64,000 nucleotides of DNA, taken from positions 62,001 to 126,000 of the forward strand of contig JAVBWO010000005.1 in the NCBI GenBank assembly GCA_036677375.1, written 5' to 3'. Position 1 is the stretch's first letter. Each line of letters starts with the position of its first letter. A model generated the notes under the pieces. It saw only the letters and a program-made list of their open reading frames with translations, ran no database searches and was not told the DNA's origin. A program made the position numbers and the translations under genes. This DNA comes from JAVBWO01 sp036677375. Its GTDB lineage: Bacteria > Bacillota > Dehalobacteriia > UBA4068 > UBA4997. Shown one piece after another: positions 1-8,943 of this stretch.

Positions 1-444
1 TTGATCACCTTTTTCCGGATAAGACCAGGCGTGCTGATAAAAATTCCTGCTGTGAGCACATACCATGGGCCCGCCCTCCGGGTCAATGCCCGTTACCATC
101 GCAACGTGACCATAGGTGGACATACCGCTGAAATCATAAAAAATCAGATCACCCAAAACAAGCTCCCCGGCGGCCGACACTTCTTGTACATAAGGAACGA
201 GTAGCGGCGAATATAAATACCAGCGCAGCCCGTTGGGTTCCGCCCAACTATAGCTATAGGTATCGGTATCCCGGTGAAACCACCAGCCGGATTCCGCGTC
301 TGCGGTTTCTTCCATGGGCAAGCCCCCCGCGACCAGGCACTGAGAAACGAAATTGCCGCCGTCATACTTCAAGACTGGGTAAGCAGGATTGCGTCTGCAC
401 CAAAAATCCATGGCATAAGCAGCAGCCTTTTCGCCATCGTACAT
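1..444 (-). CDS. Amidase-domain (PF12671-like) protein, 3' end outside window
   Basis: The reverse strand reads open from an ATG at 444 to the left edge, giving 148 codons without a stop. The start is set by a GGAGG about 8 bases upstream. The peptide begins MYDGEKAAAYAMDFWCRRNP and continues with YDGGNFVSQCLVAGG and later GDLIFYDF...YGHVAMVTG. This is the layout of the putative amidase domain (Amidase_6), a papain/NlpC-like fold, including the GHVA histidine region. The usual DCTNFVSQ motif reads DGGNFVSQ here, so the expected nucleophilic Cys is replaced by Gly. The protein may therefore be inactive as a hydrolase or use another residue. No signal peptide is visible at this start. Family assignment is fairly sure; substrate is unknown. 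Confidence 0.75.
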   Translation of the reverse strand, partial: MYDGEKAAAYAMDFWCRRNPAYPVLKYDGGNFVSQCLVAGGLPMEETADAESGWWFHRDTDTYSYSWAEPNGLRWYLYSPLLVPYVQEVSAAGELVLGDLIFYDFSGMSTYGHVAMVTGIDPEGGPMVCAHSRNFYQHAWSYPEKGDQ

Positions 445-508
445 GCCTTTGCCTCCTTCCTCCATAACCATCATAGTGTATGCAGAAACCAGCGTTTTTT
501 ATACCGGA

Positions 509-1327
509 TCAACGGCTCAAGGCGCCTTCCACCACATGCAGATCCAGCTGATTAAAGGGGATATGGATTCCCTCCCGGTCAAAGGCCGCCTTGACTTCCT
601 CGTATAGATCGAAATTCAGATTCCAATAATTTTCCGTAGCCACCCAGACCTTGCAGGCAATATCCAGGGAACTGGCACTGTGGGCACAGACCCGGACCAA
701 AGGAGAAGGCTCCAGTAAGGCCAGAGGATTTTGAGCCAAGACTTGCAGAATGGCAGCTTTGGCTTTTTCCACATCATCATCATAGCCGATGGAAAAAACC
801 AGATCCAAGCGGCGCTTCGCTTCGGCGGTGAAGTTGGTGATGCGGGAACCGGAAATATCGCCGTTGGGGATATAGACCCTCTTATTATCAAAGGTAATGA
901 GAATGGTATGGATCAAGCCGATCTGATGTACGGTACCCTCGGTATCGCCGATGCTGACATAGTCCCCTTTTCCGAAAGGTTTGGTCACCAAAAGCACCAC
1001 GCCGCCGGCTAAGTTGGACAAGGAGGATTGCAATGCCAGGGAAACGGCCAGACCGGCCGCGCCCAAAGCAGTAAGCAGAGAAGTGGTCTTGACGCCCATC
1101 ATATCCAGACAGGTCAAAGCCAAAAGGACGTACAAAACAATCCTGGTAGCCGTCAGGGCAAAGGTGTAGAGAATAGGGTCCACCTTGGTACGGCTGAAAG
1201 CCTTGCCGACCAGTTTATTGACAAGCTTAATCAAAAGCCAGCCAATAACAAAAACCAGGAACGCCCAGAAAAACTTTGTTCCCATACCGTTAAAGAAAGC
1301 TTCTATCTTCGACCAAAGCACTGCCAT
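509..1327 (-). CDS. Small-conductance mechanosensitive channel (MscS family)
   Basis: A 272-residue membrane protein with N-terminal hydrophobic helices (about residues 17-37 and 60-80). A Gly/Ala-rich pore helix with TSLLTALGAAGLAVSLALQ lies near residues 83-102. The beta domain follows (GDYVSIGDTEGTVHQIGLI...VYIPNGDI), then a C-terminal alpha/beta domain ending FNQLDLHVVEG. This is the compact MscS core; the family opens under membrane tension to release solutes in hypo-osmotic shock. The ATG at 1327 follows AAAGGAGC. It lies downstream of scpB on the same strand, separated by about 140 bp, so it may be read through from that operon or have its own promoter. Confidence 0.92.
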   Translation of the reverse strand: MAVLWSKIEAFFNGMGTKFFWAFLVFVIGWLLIKLVNKLVGKAFSRTKVDPILYTFALTATRIVLYVLLALTCLDMMGVKTTSLLTALGAAGLAVSLALQSSLSNLAGGVVLLVTKPFGKGDYVSIGDTEGTVHQIGLIHTILITFDNKRVYIPNGDISGSRITNFTAEAKRRLDLVFSIGYDDDVEKAKAAILQVLAQNPLALLEPSPLVRVCAHSASSLDIACKVWVATENYWNLNFDLYEEVKAAFDREGIHIPFNQLDLHVVEGALSR

Positions 1328-1465
1328 ACCCCATGCTCCTTTATCCTGTTTTTATCCTTGCGCTGTCTTCTACCGACATGAAAGAGTACAATGACCGGTA
1401 CTGATCCCATGCCGGAGTTTTATCGATTCTTTTGATTTTTGGAAGATTTGTTGCAGGATGCTTTT

Positions 1466-2056
1466 TTAAGCGCCCGGCAGCTGAAATTCTTCCTGGAACC
1501 TGTCCTCAAATTCTTCCTGCAGTTGTCCGGACGCTAAGAGATCCGGTTTTTCTAAGGGCGGCAGATCCGACAACTGCCTCAACCCAAAGTATTCCAAAAA
1601 TTCTTTGGTGGTGCCGTACAGGATGGGCTTGCCGGGACCTTCCCGCCGGCCCACTTCCTTGATAAGACGCCGCTCCAGGAGAGTGCTCATGACGCCGTCC
1701 ACACCCACCTGCCGCACATTTTCCACTTCCTGTCGGGTAATGGGCTGCCGGTAGGCAATGATAGCCAAGGTCTCCATCGCCGCATTGGAAAGCTCACGGC
1801 TTTTGGGGCGGTAAAGCTTTTCCACTTGAGCGGCAAATTCCTCATTGGTCAAAAACTGCCAGCCGCCGGCGATCTCCTTCAGCTCAAAACCGTGCCCGGC
1901 ATAGGCTTCCGCCAATTCCAGCAGGAGCTGCCGCACCCGGGAAGCCTTCAGACCGCAAAGCTCCGCCAGCCGCTTTTCGCTCAAGGGCTCGTAAGCCACA
2001 AAAAGCAGACATTCCAGCATTCTTTTATCGTTTTCGTCGAATTCATTGAAAAGCAT
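1466..2056 (-). CDS. scpB: Segregation and condensation protein B
   Basis: 196 residues beginning MLFNEFDENDKRMLECLLFV. Two winged-helix domains are visible: the first around LAELCGLKASRVRQLLLEL, the second around ETLAIIAYRQPITRQEVENVRQVG, which is the signature stretch of ScpB. With ScpA and SMC it forms the chromosome-organising condensin complex. The frame is open 14 codons further upstream (to 2098), but the ATG at 2056 is preceded by GGGGGATAAGG and falls 13 bases after the scpA stop, so it is preferred. It is the last gene of the scpA-scpB pair. Identification is secure. Confidence 0.95.
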   Translation of the reverse strand: MLFNEFDENDKRMLECLLFVAYEPLSEKRLAELCGLKASRVRQLLLELAEAYAGHGFELKEIAGGWQFLTNEEFAAQVEKLYRPKSRELSNAAMETLAIIAYRQPITRQEVENVRQVGVDGVMSTLLERRLIKEVGRREGPGKPILYGTTKEFLEYFGLRQLSDLPPLEKPDLLASGQLQEEFEDRFQEEFQLPGA

Positions 2057-2069
2057 CCTTATCCCCCGC

Positions 2070-2810
2070 TTAGGCCGGCGCTTTTTCCCGCGCCGCAAAA
2101 ATATAGATCTCTCCGCAGGAATGGGACTGTTGAACCTGGATGGCGGATTGACGCACCAGCTCCAATAAAGCCAAAAAAGCCACTACCAGATGAGTTCTGC
2201 TATGGAACCCACTGAAGATCTCCTCAAAAAGCACACCTTTGGGATGGCCCGCCAAGGCAGTAAGGATTGCTTCCATCATATCGCCAATGCTCACCTGTCC
2301 CCGGTGGATCTCCCGGGTAAACCCTTGCTTTTCAGCCTTGTGCCACACCTTCCAAAAAGCGGCGGCCAAATCCGGCAAGGTTTTACCCTCCAAAGGGTTT
2401 TCCTGGGCAAACAAAGTGGTGTAAAGAGCCATTTCATTGGGACGGCTGAAATGCCGACGCTGCTTGTCCTCATATTCTCCCAACAGAGAGGCGATCTCTT
2501 TGAAGCGCCGATATTCCAAAAGGTCTTGCACCAGCTCACTCCTGGGATCGTAGGATTCCGCTTCTCCTTCTTCGGGAATGGGCTTGGGCACCAGCATCTT
2601 CGCCTTGATGGAGAGAAGGGTGGCCGCCATAACTAAAAATTCGCTGGCGATCTCCAGATCAAAGCTCTCCATTTTACGCAAATAAGCCAGGTATTCCTCG
2701 GTGATCTCCGCGATAGGGATATCATAGATATCCACCTCATTTTTATCAATTAAGTGCAATAACAGGTCAAATGGCCCTTCAAAGGCCTCCAGATGCACTT
2801 GATAGGCCAT
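2070..2810 (-). CDS. scpA: Segregation and condensation protein A (kleisin)
   Basis: 246 residues beginning MAYQVHLEAFEGPFDLLLHL, the diagnostic N-terminus of bacterial kleisins. It continues with DIYDIPIAEITEEYLAYL and a conserved Leu-rich helix EFLVMAATLLSIKAKMLVP. The N-terminal part binds the SMC neck and the C-terminal winged helix the SMC head; ScpB binds the middle. The start codon shares one base with the trpS stop codon, indicating translational coupling, and scpB follows closely. The length is normal for the family. Confidence 0.96.
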   Translation of the reverse strand: MAYQVHLEAFEGPFDLLLHLIDKNEVDIYDIPIAEITEEYLAYLRKMESFDLEIASEFLVMAATLLSIKAKMLVPKPIPEEGEAESYDPRSELVQDLLEYRRFKEIASLLGEYEDKQRRHFSRPNEMALYTTLFAQENPLEGKTLPDLAAAFWKVWHKAEKQGFTREIHRGQVSIGDMMEAILTALAGHPKGVLFEEIFSGFHSRTHLVVAFLALLELVRQSAIQVQQSHSCGEIYIFAAREKAPA

Positions 2811-3799
2811 TATAATCCCATAGCCTCCCGTACTAAGGCCAAAGTAGCGGCAGCTTCCTTTTTTGCCGCCGCGTTGCCGGCAGCCAGGATCTCGTCCACC
2901 AACTGGGGACGCTCCGCGAAATAAAGACGCCGCTCCCGCACCGGAGCCATATAAGCTTCCAGCTTGGCTGCCAATTGCTTCTTGCAGGCCACACAGCCAA
3001 TGGTTCCGGCTTTGCAGCGGCAGGCGATATCATCAGACTCTTCCGGATTATAAAAAGTATGATAGGCGTAAACGGTGCAGATTTCGGGATGGCCCAAATC
3101 GTCTTTTTTGATCCGTTCGGGGTCGGTGACCATTTGACGCACTTTGGCCATGATCTCGTCCGGCTCCGCCCCTAAGGTAATGGTATTATGATAGCTTTTG
3201 CTCATTTTACGGTTGTCCGTACCGGGCAAGCACTTGATCTTAGCCAACAACGCCTTGGGTTCCGGAAAGACTTCGCATTGATACAGATAATTGAAGCGGC
3301 GCACCAATTCCCGGCAAAATTCCAGGTGAGGCAGCTGATCTTCTCCCACGGGCACGCCGTAAGCCCGGTAAGCCAGGATATCGGCAGCCATCAAAAGGGG
3401 ATAACCCAAAAATCCGTAGGTTGTGATATCTTTGCCCGCCTTGCTGAAATTCTGCACCTGGTCTTTGTAGGTAGGCACCCGTTCCAGCCAAGATAGAGGC
3501 GTGATCATGGAAAACAGTAAATGCAGCTCGGCATGTTCCTTGATAGCGGACTGCACAAAAATATTGCACTTATTAGGGTCAAGGCCGGCGGCCAGCCAAT
3601 CTAAAGCAATATCCCGGATATTCTGCGCAATGATGGAGGTATCGTCAAAAGCGGTAGTGATGGCATGCCAGTCCGCGATAAAATAGTAGCAGGGATATTC
3701 TTCCTGCAATTTGGCCCAATTCTCCAACACGCTGTAGTGTCCCATGTGCAAGCGTCCCGTAGGACGCATCCCGCTTAAAATATTGCCTGTTTTCTTCAT
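2810..3799 (-). CDS. trpS: Tryptophanyl-tRNA synthetase
   Basis: 329 residues, the usual length of bacterial TrpRS. The class I signature appears as GRLHMGHY near the N-terminus (HIGH-like) and KMSKS near residue 199. GEDQLPHLEFCRE matches the active-site region. The enzyme charges tRNA-Trp with tryptophan in the cytoplasm. The ATG at 3799 follows AGGAGG. It sits between the M50 protease gene (22 bp upstream) and scpA (one-base overlap), so it is part of one minus-strand operon. No T-box leader fits in the 22-bp upstream gap. A Cys cluster (ACRCKAGTIGCVACKK) near residues 263-278 is present. Confidence 0.97.
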   Translation of the reverse strand: MKKTGNILSGMRPTGRLHMGHYSVLENWAKLQEEYPCYYFIADWHAITTAFDDTSIIAQNIRDIALDWLAAGLDPNKCNIFVQSAIKEHAELHLLFSMITPLSWLERVPTYKDQVQNFSKAGKDITTYGFLGYPLLMAADILAYRAYGVPVGEDQLPHLEFCRELVRRFNYLYQCEVFPEPKALLAKIKCLPGTDNRKMSKSYHNTITLGAEPDEIMAKVRQMVTDPERIKKDDLGHPEICTVYAYHTFYNPEESDDIACRCKAGTIGCVACKKQLAAKLEAYMAPVRERRLYFAERPQLVDEILAAGNAAAKKEAAATLALVREAMGL

Positions 3800-3821
3800 G
3801 GATCGTGCCTCCTGAAACTTT

Positions 3822-4448
3822 TTAATAGATGCCGGTCAGGCGCATGATAACACTGGACAGCCCCTGATATATCGGCAGATAAATATGACTTAAAATTCCT
3901 GTAAAAACCAATACGATCAAGATAAGCATGGAATAACGCTCCATGCTATAAATATAGCGGCTGAAACGGTAAGGCAGAAGCCCCGCCAGAATCTTGGAGC
4001 CGTCCAAGGGCGGCAATGGAATGAGATTAAACGAGGCTAAGATAAGATTAATGGTAAAGAAGAGATAAAAAAACGTGTAAAAATAGGGGTTATAAGGAAT
4101 CCAGCCTTCCTGAACGACACGGATCAACAAAGCGGTCATATAAGCCAGGCAAAGGTTGGTCAAAGGACCTGCCAAAGCTACTAAGAACATGCCAGTCTTA
4201 CGGTTGCCCCTGAAATTCATGGGGTTCACCGGGACCGGCTTAGCCCAGCCGAAGCGGGTGAAAACCATCATGAGAAATCCCACCAAGTCCAGATGAGCGA
4301 GGGGATTCAAAGTCAACCTGCCGGAAAGCTTGGCGGTATCGTCCCCCAGCCGGTAAGCCACCCAGCCATGCGCCACCTCATGAAAGGTCAAGGCCAAGAT
4401 GACCGCGGGCAGCGTATATAAAAGAGAGAGCCAGTCAAAATTAAACAT
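3822..4448 (-). CDS. Site-2-type zinc metalloprotease (M50 family, YwhC-like)
   Basis: 208 residues beginning MFNFDWLSLLYTLPAVILAL. The zinc motif HEVAHGW lies in the first membrane helix and the second metal/active-site motif FNLIPLPPLDGSKIL near residues 150-165, separated by several hydrophobic helices. This is the short family of rhomboid-independent intramembrane proteases without a PDZ domain; substrates are unknown. The frame extends 34 codons upstream, but the ATG at 4448 follows GGGGGAAACG and overlaps the cca stop by 8 bases, a typical coupled start. It resembles SpoIVFB in fold, but lies outside the usual spoIVFA-spoIVFB context, so it is not assigned to SigK processing. Confidence 0.9.
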   Translation of the reverse strand: MFNFDWLSLLYTLPAVILALTFHEVAHGWVAYRLGDDTAKLSGRLTLNPLAHLDLVGFLMMVFTRFGWAKPVPVNPMNFRGNRKTGMFLVALAGPLTNLCLAYMTALLIRVVQEGWIPYNPYFYTFFYLFFTINLILASFNLIPLPPLDGSKILAGLLPYRFSRYIYSMERYSMLILIVLVFTGILSHIYLPIYQGLSSVIMRLTGIY

Positions 4449-5679
4449 TCGTTTCCCCCTTCTCGATGTTGGAAGCAAGTAAAGAGCGCACAAAGGCCCT
4501 CTGTGAATTTTTCCCCGTGAGTTTGCCGGTGATTTTTTCCCGAGCCACAAGATATAGGATCTCCTGATACAAAGGTCCCGGAGGCAATCCCATAGCGGCC
4601 AGATCCTGTCCGGTCAAAGCCGGCTTCAAACTGCGCCGGGCCAGATAAGCGATGGCGGGAGCCAGACAGACCTCGCCGTTCATTAAAGCCGCCGCTATAA
4701 TCTCTTCCCGGCTTCTGCCATGGAAGCAGTCATGCCATTCCCCTAAAGAAAGAATATCTTGGGGCAAGGAGGGCCGGCTGGCAGACAACACTTTTCGATA
4801 ACTGCCGGGCAGCTGCCAAAGCTCCGCCAGCTCGGCGGCGGCTTCCTCCGTCAGATCACCCGTGAATAGCAGGAAATTCAATAGCACCCGGTCAAGATCC
4901 GGCACCAAAGCCATCGCTGTCTCCACATGAGACAAACAAGCTGGCGTCTGATAGGAAAAGCCCAGTTTATCTAAAAGAGCGGCCATGGATGCAAAGTTTT
5001 TGTATGCCATCATACGGCACAGTTCCTGCCAGATCCTGCCACCGGAAAGGGTGTTGAAAATCCCCTTATCAACAGCGGAAACCGCTTCTTGCCAGGTTTT
5101 TTCTTCCCACTGTAAGGCATAGGTGCCTGCCAGGCGCACGCCCCGTAAAATGCGGGTAGCATCGTCGATAAAGCTTTCCGGGTAAAGGCTCCGAAGCCGA
5201 CCCTTCTCCAGATCGTCCAGCCCGCCGCAGGGATCCAATACTTCACCGAGGTTTTCCGGTCCCAGGCTCATATATAAGGCATTCACGGTGAAATCCCGTC
5301 TCCTGGCATCTTGTTTGAACGTGCCAGGAAAAGCAACGGGCAAAGCCCCCGGATTGGCATAGGTTTCCCGGCGTAAAGCGGCAAGATTCAATTCCCCGCC
5401 GCGAAAAATCATTTTGCAGGTCAAAAACTGGGGGTAGGCCACAATTCTCCCACGCAGCAACTGGGTCAGCCGCCGGGCAAAGATCTCCGGGCGGCAGTCT
5501 ATCGCGATATCCACATCACGGGGCATAAGCCCCAAAAAAGCATCCCGCACAACGCCCCCCACCAGCCAGGCCGGAACAGACAATTCCCGCGCCGTCTCGG
5601 CCGCCGCCTGAATCCCACGCCAGAGATCAGAAGTAAGCAAGCCGGGCAGGATGTGCCATAGGTTCTCTTTTTCCACCAA
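4441..5679 (-). CDS. cca: CCA tRNA nucleotidyltransferase / poly(A) polymerase family
   Basis: 412 residues. The nucleotidyltransferase head shows WLVGGVVRDAFLG (GG...R) followed by PRDVDIAID, with the two metal-binding Asp residues. RRDFTVNALYMSL and ATRILRGVRLAGTY are the neck/ATP-binding motifs of class II enzymes. The enzyme adds or repairs the 3'-CCA end of tRNA. The start is TTG, with GGAG about 13 bases upstream; a GTG one codon later is an alternative. The C-terminal third is poorly conserved and no HD motif is apparent. It heads the cca-M50-trpS-scpAB operon. Confidence 0.9.
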   Translation of the reverse strand: MVEKENLWHILPGLLTSDLWRGIQAAAETARELSVPAWLVGGVVRDAFLGLMPRDVDIAIDCRPEIFARRLTQLLRGRIVAYPQFLTCKMIFRGGELNLAALRRETYANPGALPVAFPGTFKQDARRRDFTVNALYMSLGPENLGEVLDPCGGLDDLEKGRLRSLYPESFIDDATRILRGVRLAGTYALQWEEKTWQEAVSAVDKGIFNTLSGGRIWQELCRMMAYKNFASMAALLDKLGFSYQTPACLSHVETAMALVPDLDRVLLNFLLFTGDLTEEAAAELAELWQLPGSYRKVLSASRPSLPQDILSLGEWHDCFHGRSREEIIAAALMNGEVCLAPAIAYLARRSLKPALTGQDLAAMGLPPGPLYQEILYLVAREKITGKLTGKNSQRAFVRSLLASNIEKGETNV

Positions 5680-5782
5680 AGCGATAAGGCATCTCCTTTT
5701 TTTTCTTGTAATTTATATATTATAACAGAAAAATATCGCTATCGCAAAGGTAACTGTAGCCGTGATCCAAAATTTCCCAATA

Positions 5783-5816
5783 AAAATCGCAGAACCGGTA
5801 AAAGTTCTGCGATTTT
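5783..5816. terminator. Bidirectional-looking terminator after trpB2
   Basis: A 13-bp perfect stem (AAAATCGCAGAAC / GTTCTGCGATTTT) with an 8-base loop in the gap between the cca start and the trpB2 stop. It lies just downstream of trpB2 on the minus strand, with A/T flanks on both sides. Confidence 0.8.
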
Positions 5817-5842
5817 CTATGTTTTGACTTTAAAAACCTCAT

Positions 5843-7201
5843 TTATTCGGGCTGCGGTAAATTCGAAAGGCTCTTAGCCACCATATCGCAGGGATAGGCG
5901 TAATCTTCCAGAGAACCCTCCATATAAGCATTGTAAGCCGACATATCAAAGAAGCCGTGTCCGCTTAAATTGAAGAGAATCACCTTTTCTTCCCCGGTTT
6001 CCTTAGCCGCCAGAGCCTGGTCAATCGCCGCCTTGATGGCATGGGAGCTTTCCGGGGCGGGAATCAGCATTTCCGTATTGGCAAAGATCATGGCCGCGTC
6101 AAACACCGCACGTTGCCCATAAGCCACCGCGTCGATCAAACCGTCATGACGGAGCTGGCTGATCAGGGGGGACATGCCGTGGTAACGCAGGCCGCCGGCA
6201 TGGATACCGGAAGGAACAAAATCATGACCCAAAGTGTACATTTTCATCACCGGCGTCATTTTTGCCGTATCGCCGAAATCATAAGCAAAGACCCCTTGGG
6301 TTAAAGAGGGACAGGCCGCCGGTTCCGCGGCCAGGATGGTGACTTGCTTGCCGTTGACTTTATCGTGAATAAAGGGGAAAGCGATACCGGCCAGATTACT
6401 GCCGCCACCGGCACAGCCGATAACGATGTCGGGATAATAGCCCGCTTTCTCCATTTGTTTCTGCGCTTCCAAACCGATGACGGTCTGATGCAGCGCCACA
6501 TGGTTTAAAACGCTGCCCAAGGCATAGTGGGTATCCTCCCGGCTCACCGCCTCTTCCACCGCCTCGCTGATGGCCATGCCGAGGCTGCCGGTGCACTCGG
6601 GATCCTGGGCCAGGATGCTCCGGCCGCTTTCGGTATAAGGGCTGGGGCTCGCAATGACATTGGCGCCGTAAAGCTCCATAAAATTCTTGCGGTAGGGCTT
6701 TTGTTCACAGCTGACTTTCACCATGTAGACCTGAAGCTCCATCCCGAAATACCGGGTAGCCACAGACATAGCGCAACCCCATTGGCCGGCGCCGGTCTCC
6801 GTGGTGATGCGCTTGATCCCTTCCTGTTTGTTGTAATAGGCCTGAGCAATCGCGGTATTCAGCTTATGACTGCCCACCGGGCTTGCCCCTTCATACTTAT
6901 AAAAGATCTTGGCAGGGGTATCCAGATACTTTTCCAGGCCGTAGCAGCGCACCAAAGGCGTGGCGCGGTAATTATCATAAAATGCCTGGACTTCATCGGG
7001 AATCTCAATGTAGCGTTCGGCGGCCACTTCCTGCTTGATCAGCTCCATTGGGAAGATGGCCGAAAGCCCATCCGGCTGCAAGGGCGATAACTGCATAGGG
7101 TCCAGACTGGGCGCCGGTTGCGTGGGCATATCCGCCATCACATTATACCAGGCCTCAGGTCTTTCCTTCGCGGATAAATAAAATTTGTTGTCTTTTCTCA
7201 T
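5843..7201 (-). CDS. trpB: Tryptophan synthase beta chain, TrpB2 type (PLP enzyme)
   Basis: 452 residues, longer than TrpB1, with the TrpB2-type N-terminal extension (KERPEAWYNVMADMP). The PLP lysine is in GSHKLNTA and the catalytic region in TTETGAGQWG. The phosphate-binding loop is IGCAGGGSN. The enzyme condenses indole (or a related acceptor) with serine. TrpB2 proteins often occur without TrpA, as here: no other trp biosynthesis gene is in the window. The ATG at 7201 follows GAGGTAG. An inverted repeat AATTGGT-N6-ACCAATT lies about 30 bases upstream. The physiological role of stand-alone TrpB2 (indole salvage or another reaction) is not settled by sequence. Confidence 0.93.
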   Translation of the reverse strand: MRKDNKFYLSAKERPEAWYNVMADMPTQPAPSLDPMQLSPLQPDGLSAIFPMELIKQEVAAERYIEIPDEVQAFYDNYRATPLVRCYGLEKYLDTPAKIFYKYEGASPVGSHKLNTAIAQAYYNKQEGIKRITTETGAGQWGCAMSVATRYFGMELQVYMVKVSCEQKPYRKNFMELYGANVIASPSPYTESGRSILAQDPECTGSLGMAISEAVEEAVSREDTHYALGSVLNHVALHQTVIGLEAQKQMEKAGYYPDIVIGCAGGGSNLAGIAFPFIHDKVNGKQVTILAAEPAACPSLTQGVFAYDFGDTAKMTPVMKMYTLGHDFVPSGIHAGGLRYHGMSPLISQLRHDGLIDAVAYGQRAVFDAAMIFANTEMLIPAPESSHAIKAAIDQALAAKETGEEKVILFNLSGHGFFDMSAYNAYMEGSLEDYAYPCDMVAKSLSNLPQPE

Positions 7202-7230
7202 CTCGATCTACCTCATCTCATCTCAAAAAT

Positions 7231-7251
7231 TAATTGGTCTCTACACCAATT
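7231..7251. promoter_or_regulatory. Inverted repeat upstream of trpB2
   Basis: AATTGGT, six bases, ACCAATT in the AT-rich 90-bp gap before trpB2. The position suits an operator or a 5' leader hairpin. No regulator can be assigned. Confidence 0.35.
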
Positions 7252-7290
7252 TAAAATATTTTAACATAAAGAAATTAATCTAGCAATGCT

Positions 7291-8862
7291 TTATTTTGGA
7301 GATTTCTTTTTTTTGACGCTATCTTCCAAGGAATGGAATTCCGGCATTTTTTCGCTGCCCTGCCGCCTTTTATTCAGCGGGTGAACGATAGAAGGCCGGA
7401 AAAGCTGCTGCGGCACTGGCGGGCGCAAAAGCATTTCTTTTAAGGCGGCGCCGTTCCAAGGCAAAAGTGGCCATAAATAGGGTTCGCCGAAAGATTGGGT
7501 CCGGTAAGCGAAAAAAAACAGAAGAAGAAAGCCGATCCCAACCCCCCAATAGCCTGCCGCAAAGGCACCGAAAAGCAGCACCCAGCGTCCCAAACGGTGC
7601 GCCATCCCCAACTCGTAGCTGGGAGTGGCAAAAAGGGTGGTAGCGGCAATCGCGGTATACATGACGGCCTCCCGGCTAAAGATATTGAGATCGATACCGA
7701 TGTTTCCCACCATCAAAGTGGCAATCAACCCCAGGGAAGTGCTGAGAGCGGTTGGCGTATGGATGGCCGCCAGGCGAATGACGTCTACCACCAGCTCCGC
7801 CAGGATTACCTGGAGTGTCAAAGGCAGAGAGGTGTCGGCGCCCACACCCCGCTCCAAAGCACCGGCATACCACAAAGGCAGCAGCAAAACCGAAGTTAAG
7901 ATAGCCAGATAGCGCACCCAGCGCAAATAGAGACCTACCAGAGGCGCCTGACGGTATTCCTCGGCATGCACCCAGTGATAGAAATAAGTGGCAGGTAATA
8001 CCATGACGCTGGGCGAAGTGTCCACCATGACAACGATATGCCCTTCCAGAAGGCGTTGGGACGCCACATCAGGTCGCTCGGTATAACGCACCCGGGGCAG
8101 AGGATTCCAGACATTGCCAGGAGTGATCAGTTCCTCCAGTGATTTTTCCGCCATGGGCAGTCCGTCGATATTCACCGCGGCCAGGCGTTCTTTGATCTGC
8201 CCCACCAAATGGGGGTTGGCCACGCCATGGATATAGGAGATACAAACATCCGTCTGGGAACGGCGCCCCACTCGAACCATTTCCATCCGTAGATTGCCGT
8301 CCCGGATGCGCCGACGCACCAGCTGCGTATTGAAAATAATGGTCTCGGTAAAGCCGTCTCTGGAGCCCCGGATCACCCGTTCCAGATCGGGCTCCGACGG
8401 CCCTCTGGCGGCAAATTGCCTGGTATCCAAAATGAATGCCGTAGGGCTACCACCCAAAATCATGGCAGTCTGTCCTGATAGAACCGCTTCGGCGGCTTCC
8501 TCCAGGCTATGGCAGTCCTCCACCTCAAAATAATTAATGTGTTCTTTCACATATTGAAAAATACTTTTCGCCTGTGGCAGATGGGCCGGCAGATGTTGCA
8601 ATTCCTGCATGATATAAGTCAGGACTTCGCTATTGCTAAAGCCTTCAATGAGATAAAGGCACATCATGCTGCCGGCAATGGGGATTTCCCGATAAATGAT
8701 GTCATAGCTCACGCCGCGTCCCAACATTGCACCCAGGGTTTTTTGATCCGTGGCAAAATCACCGGTAAATTCGGTTTCTTTTTTCTCTTTGTTTTTATTT
8801 TCTATATTGTTTTGCCTGTTGTTTTGCCTGTTGTTTTCTATATCGTTGCCCATGTCTGCCAT
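7291..8862 (-). CDS. spoVAF: GerA-family spore membrane protein, SpoVAF-like
   Basis: 523 residues. A soluble N-terminal half contains motifs of GerA subunits (MCLYLIEGFSNSEVL, FTETIIFNTQLVRRRI, GRRSQTDVCISYI). The membrane half starts near HAEEYRQAPLVGLYLRWVRY, which resembles SpoVAF more than nutrient-receptor A subunits. Its place downstream of dacF-spoIIAA-spoIIAB-sigF also fits the spoVA locus, but spoVAA-E are absent. The start at 8862 follows GGAGG; the frame runs 48 codons further upstream without an RBS. Residues about 8-25 are an Asn/Gln-rich low-complexity stretch coded by short DNA repeats. It probably acts in the spore inner membrane during germination; no gerB/gerC partners are nearby. 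Confidence 0.85.
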   Translation of the reverse strand: MADMGNDIENNRQNNRQNNIENKNKEKKETEFTGDFATDQKTLGAMLGRGVSYDIIYREIPIAGSMMCLYLIEGFSNSEVLTYIMQELQHLPAHLPQAKSIFQYVKEHINYFEVEDCHSLEEAAEAVLSGQTAMILGGSPTAFILDTRQFAARGPSEPDLERVIRGSRDGFTETIIFNTQLVRRRIRDGNLRMEMVRVGRRSQTDVCISYIHGVANPHLVGQIKERLAAVNIDGLPMAEKSLEELITPGNVWNPLPRVRYTERPDVASQRLLEGHIVVMVDTSPSVMVLPATYFYHWVHAEEYRQAPLVGLYLRWVRYLAILTSVLLLPLWYAGALERGVGADTSLPLTLQVILAELVVDVIRLAAIHTPTALSTSLGLIATLMVGNIGIDLNIFSREAVMYTAIAATTLFATPSYELGMAHRLGRWVLLFGAFAAGYWGVGIGFLLLFFFAYRTQSFGEPYLWPLLPWNGAALKEMLLRPPVPQQLFRPSIVHPLNKRRQGSEKMPEFHSLEDSVKKKKSPK

Positions 8863-8908
8863 GTAATCGCCTCCGGAGATTAGTATACCCCGTCTAATCA
8901 AAAAATAA

Positions 8909-8943
8909 AAAAGAGTTTGGCGGAAAAATCCGTTAAACTCTTT
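8909..8943 (-). terminator. Rho-independent terminator upstream of spoVAF-like gene
   Basis: The stem AAAGAGTTT plus a second short helix closes on the minus strand and is followed by a T-rich run (TTTTTTATTTTTTG). It lies about 325 bp beyond sigF and 47 bp before the SpoVAF-like start, so the two transcripts are probably separate. Confidence 0.75.

Noticed and set aside
3800..3821. T-box leader for trpS
   Set aside because: Only 22 bp separate trpS from the preceding gene; there is no room for a T-box.
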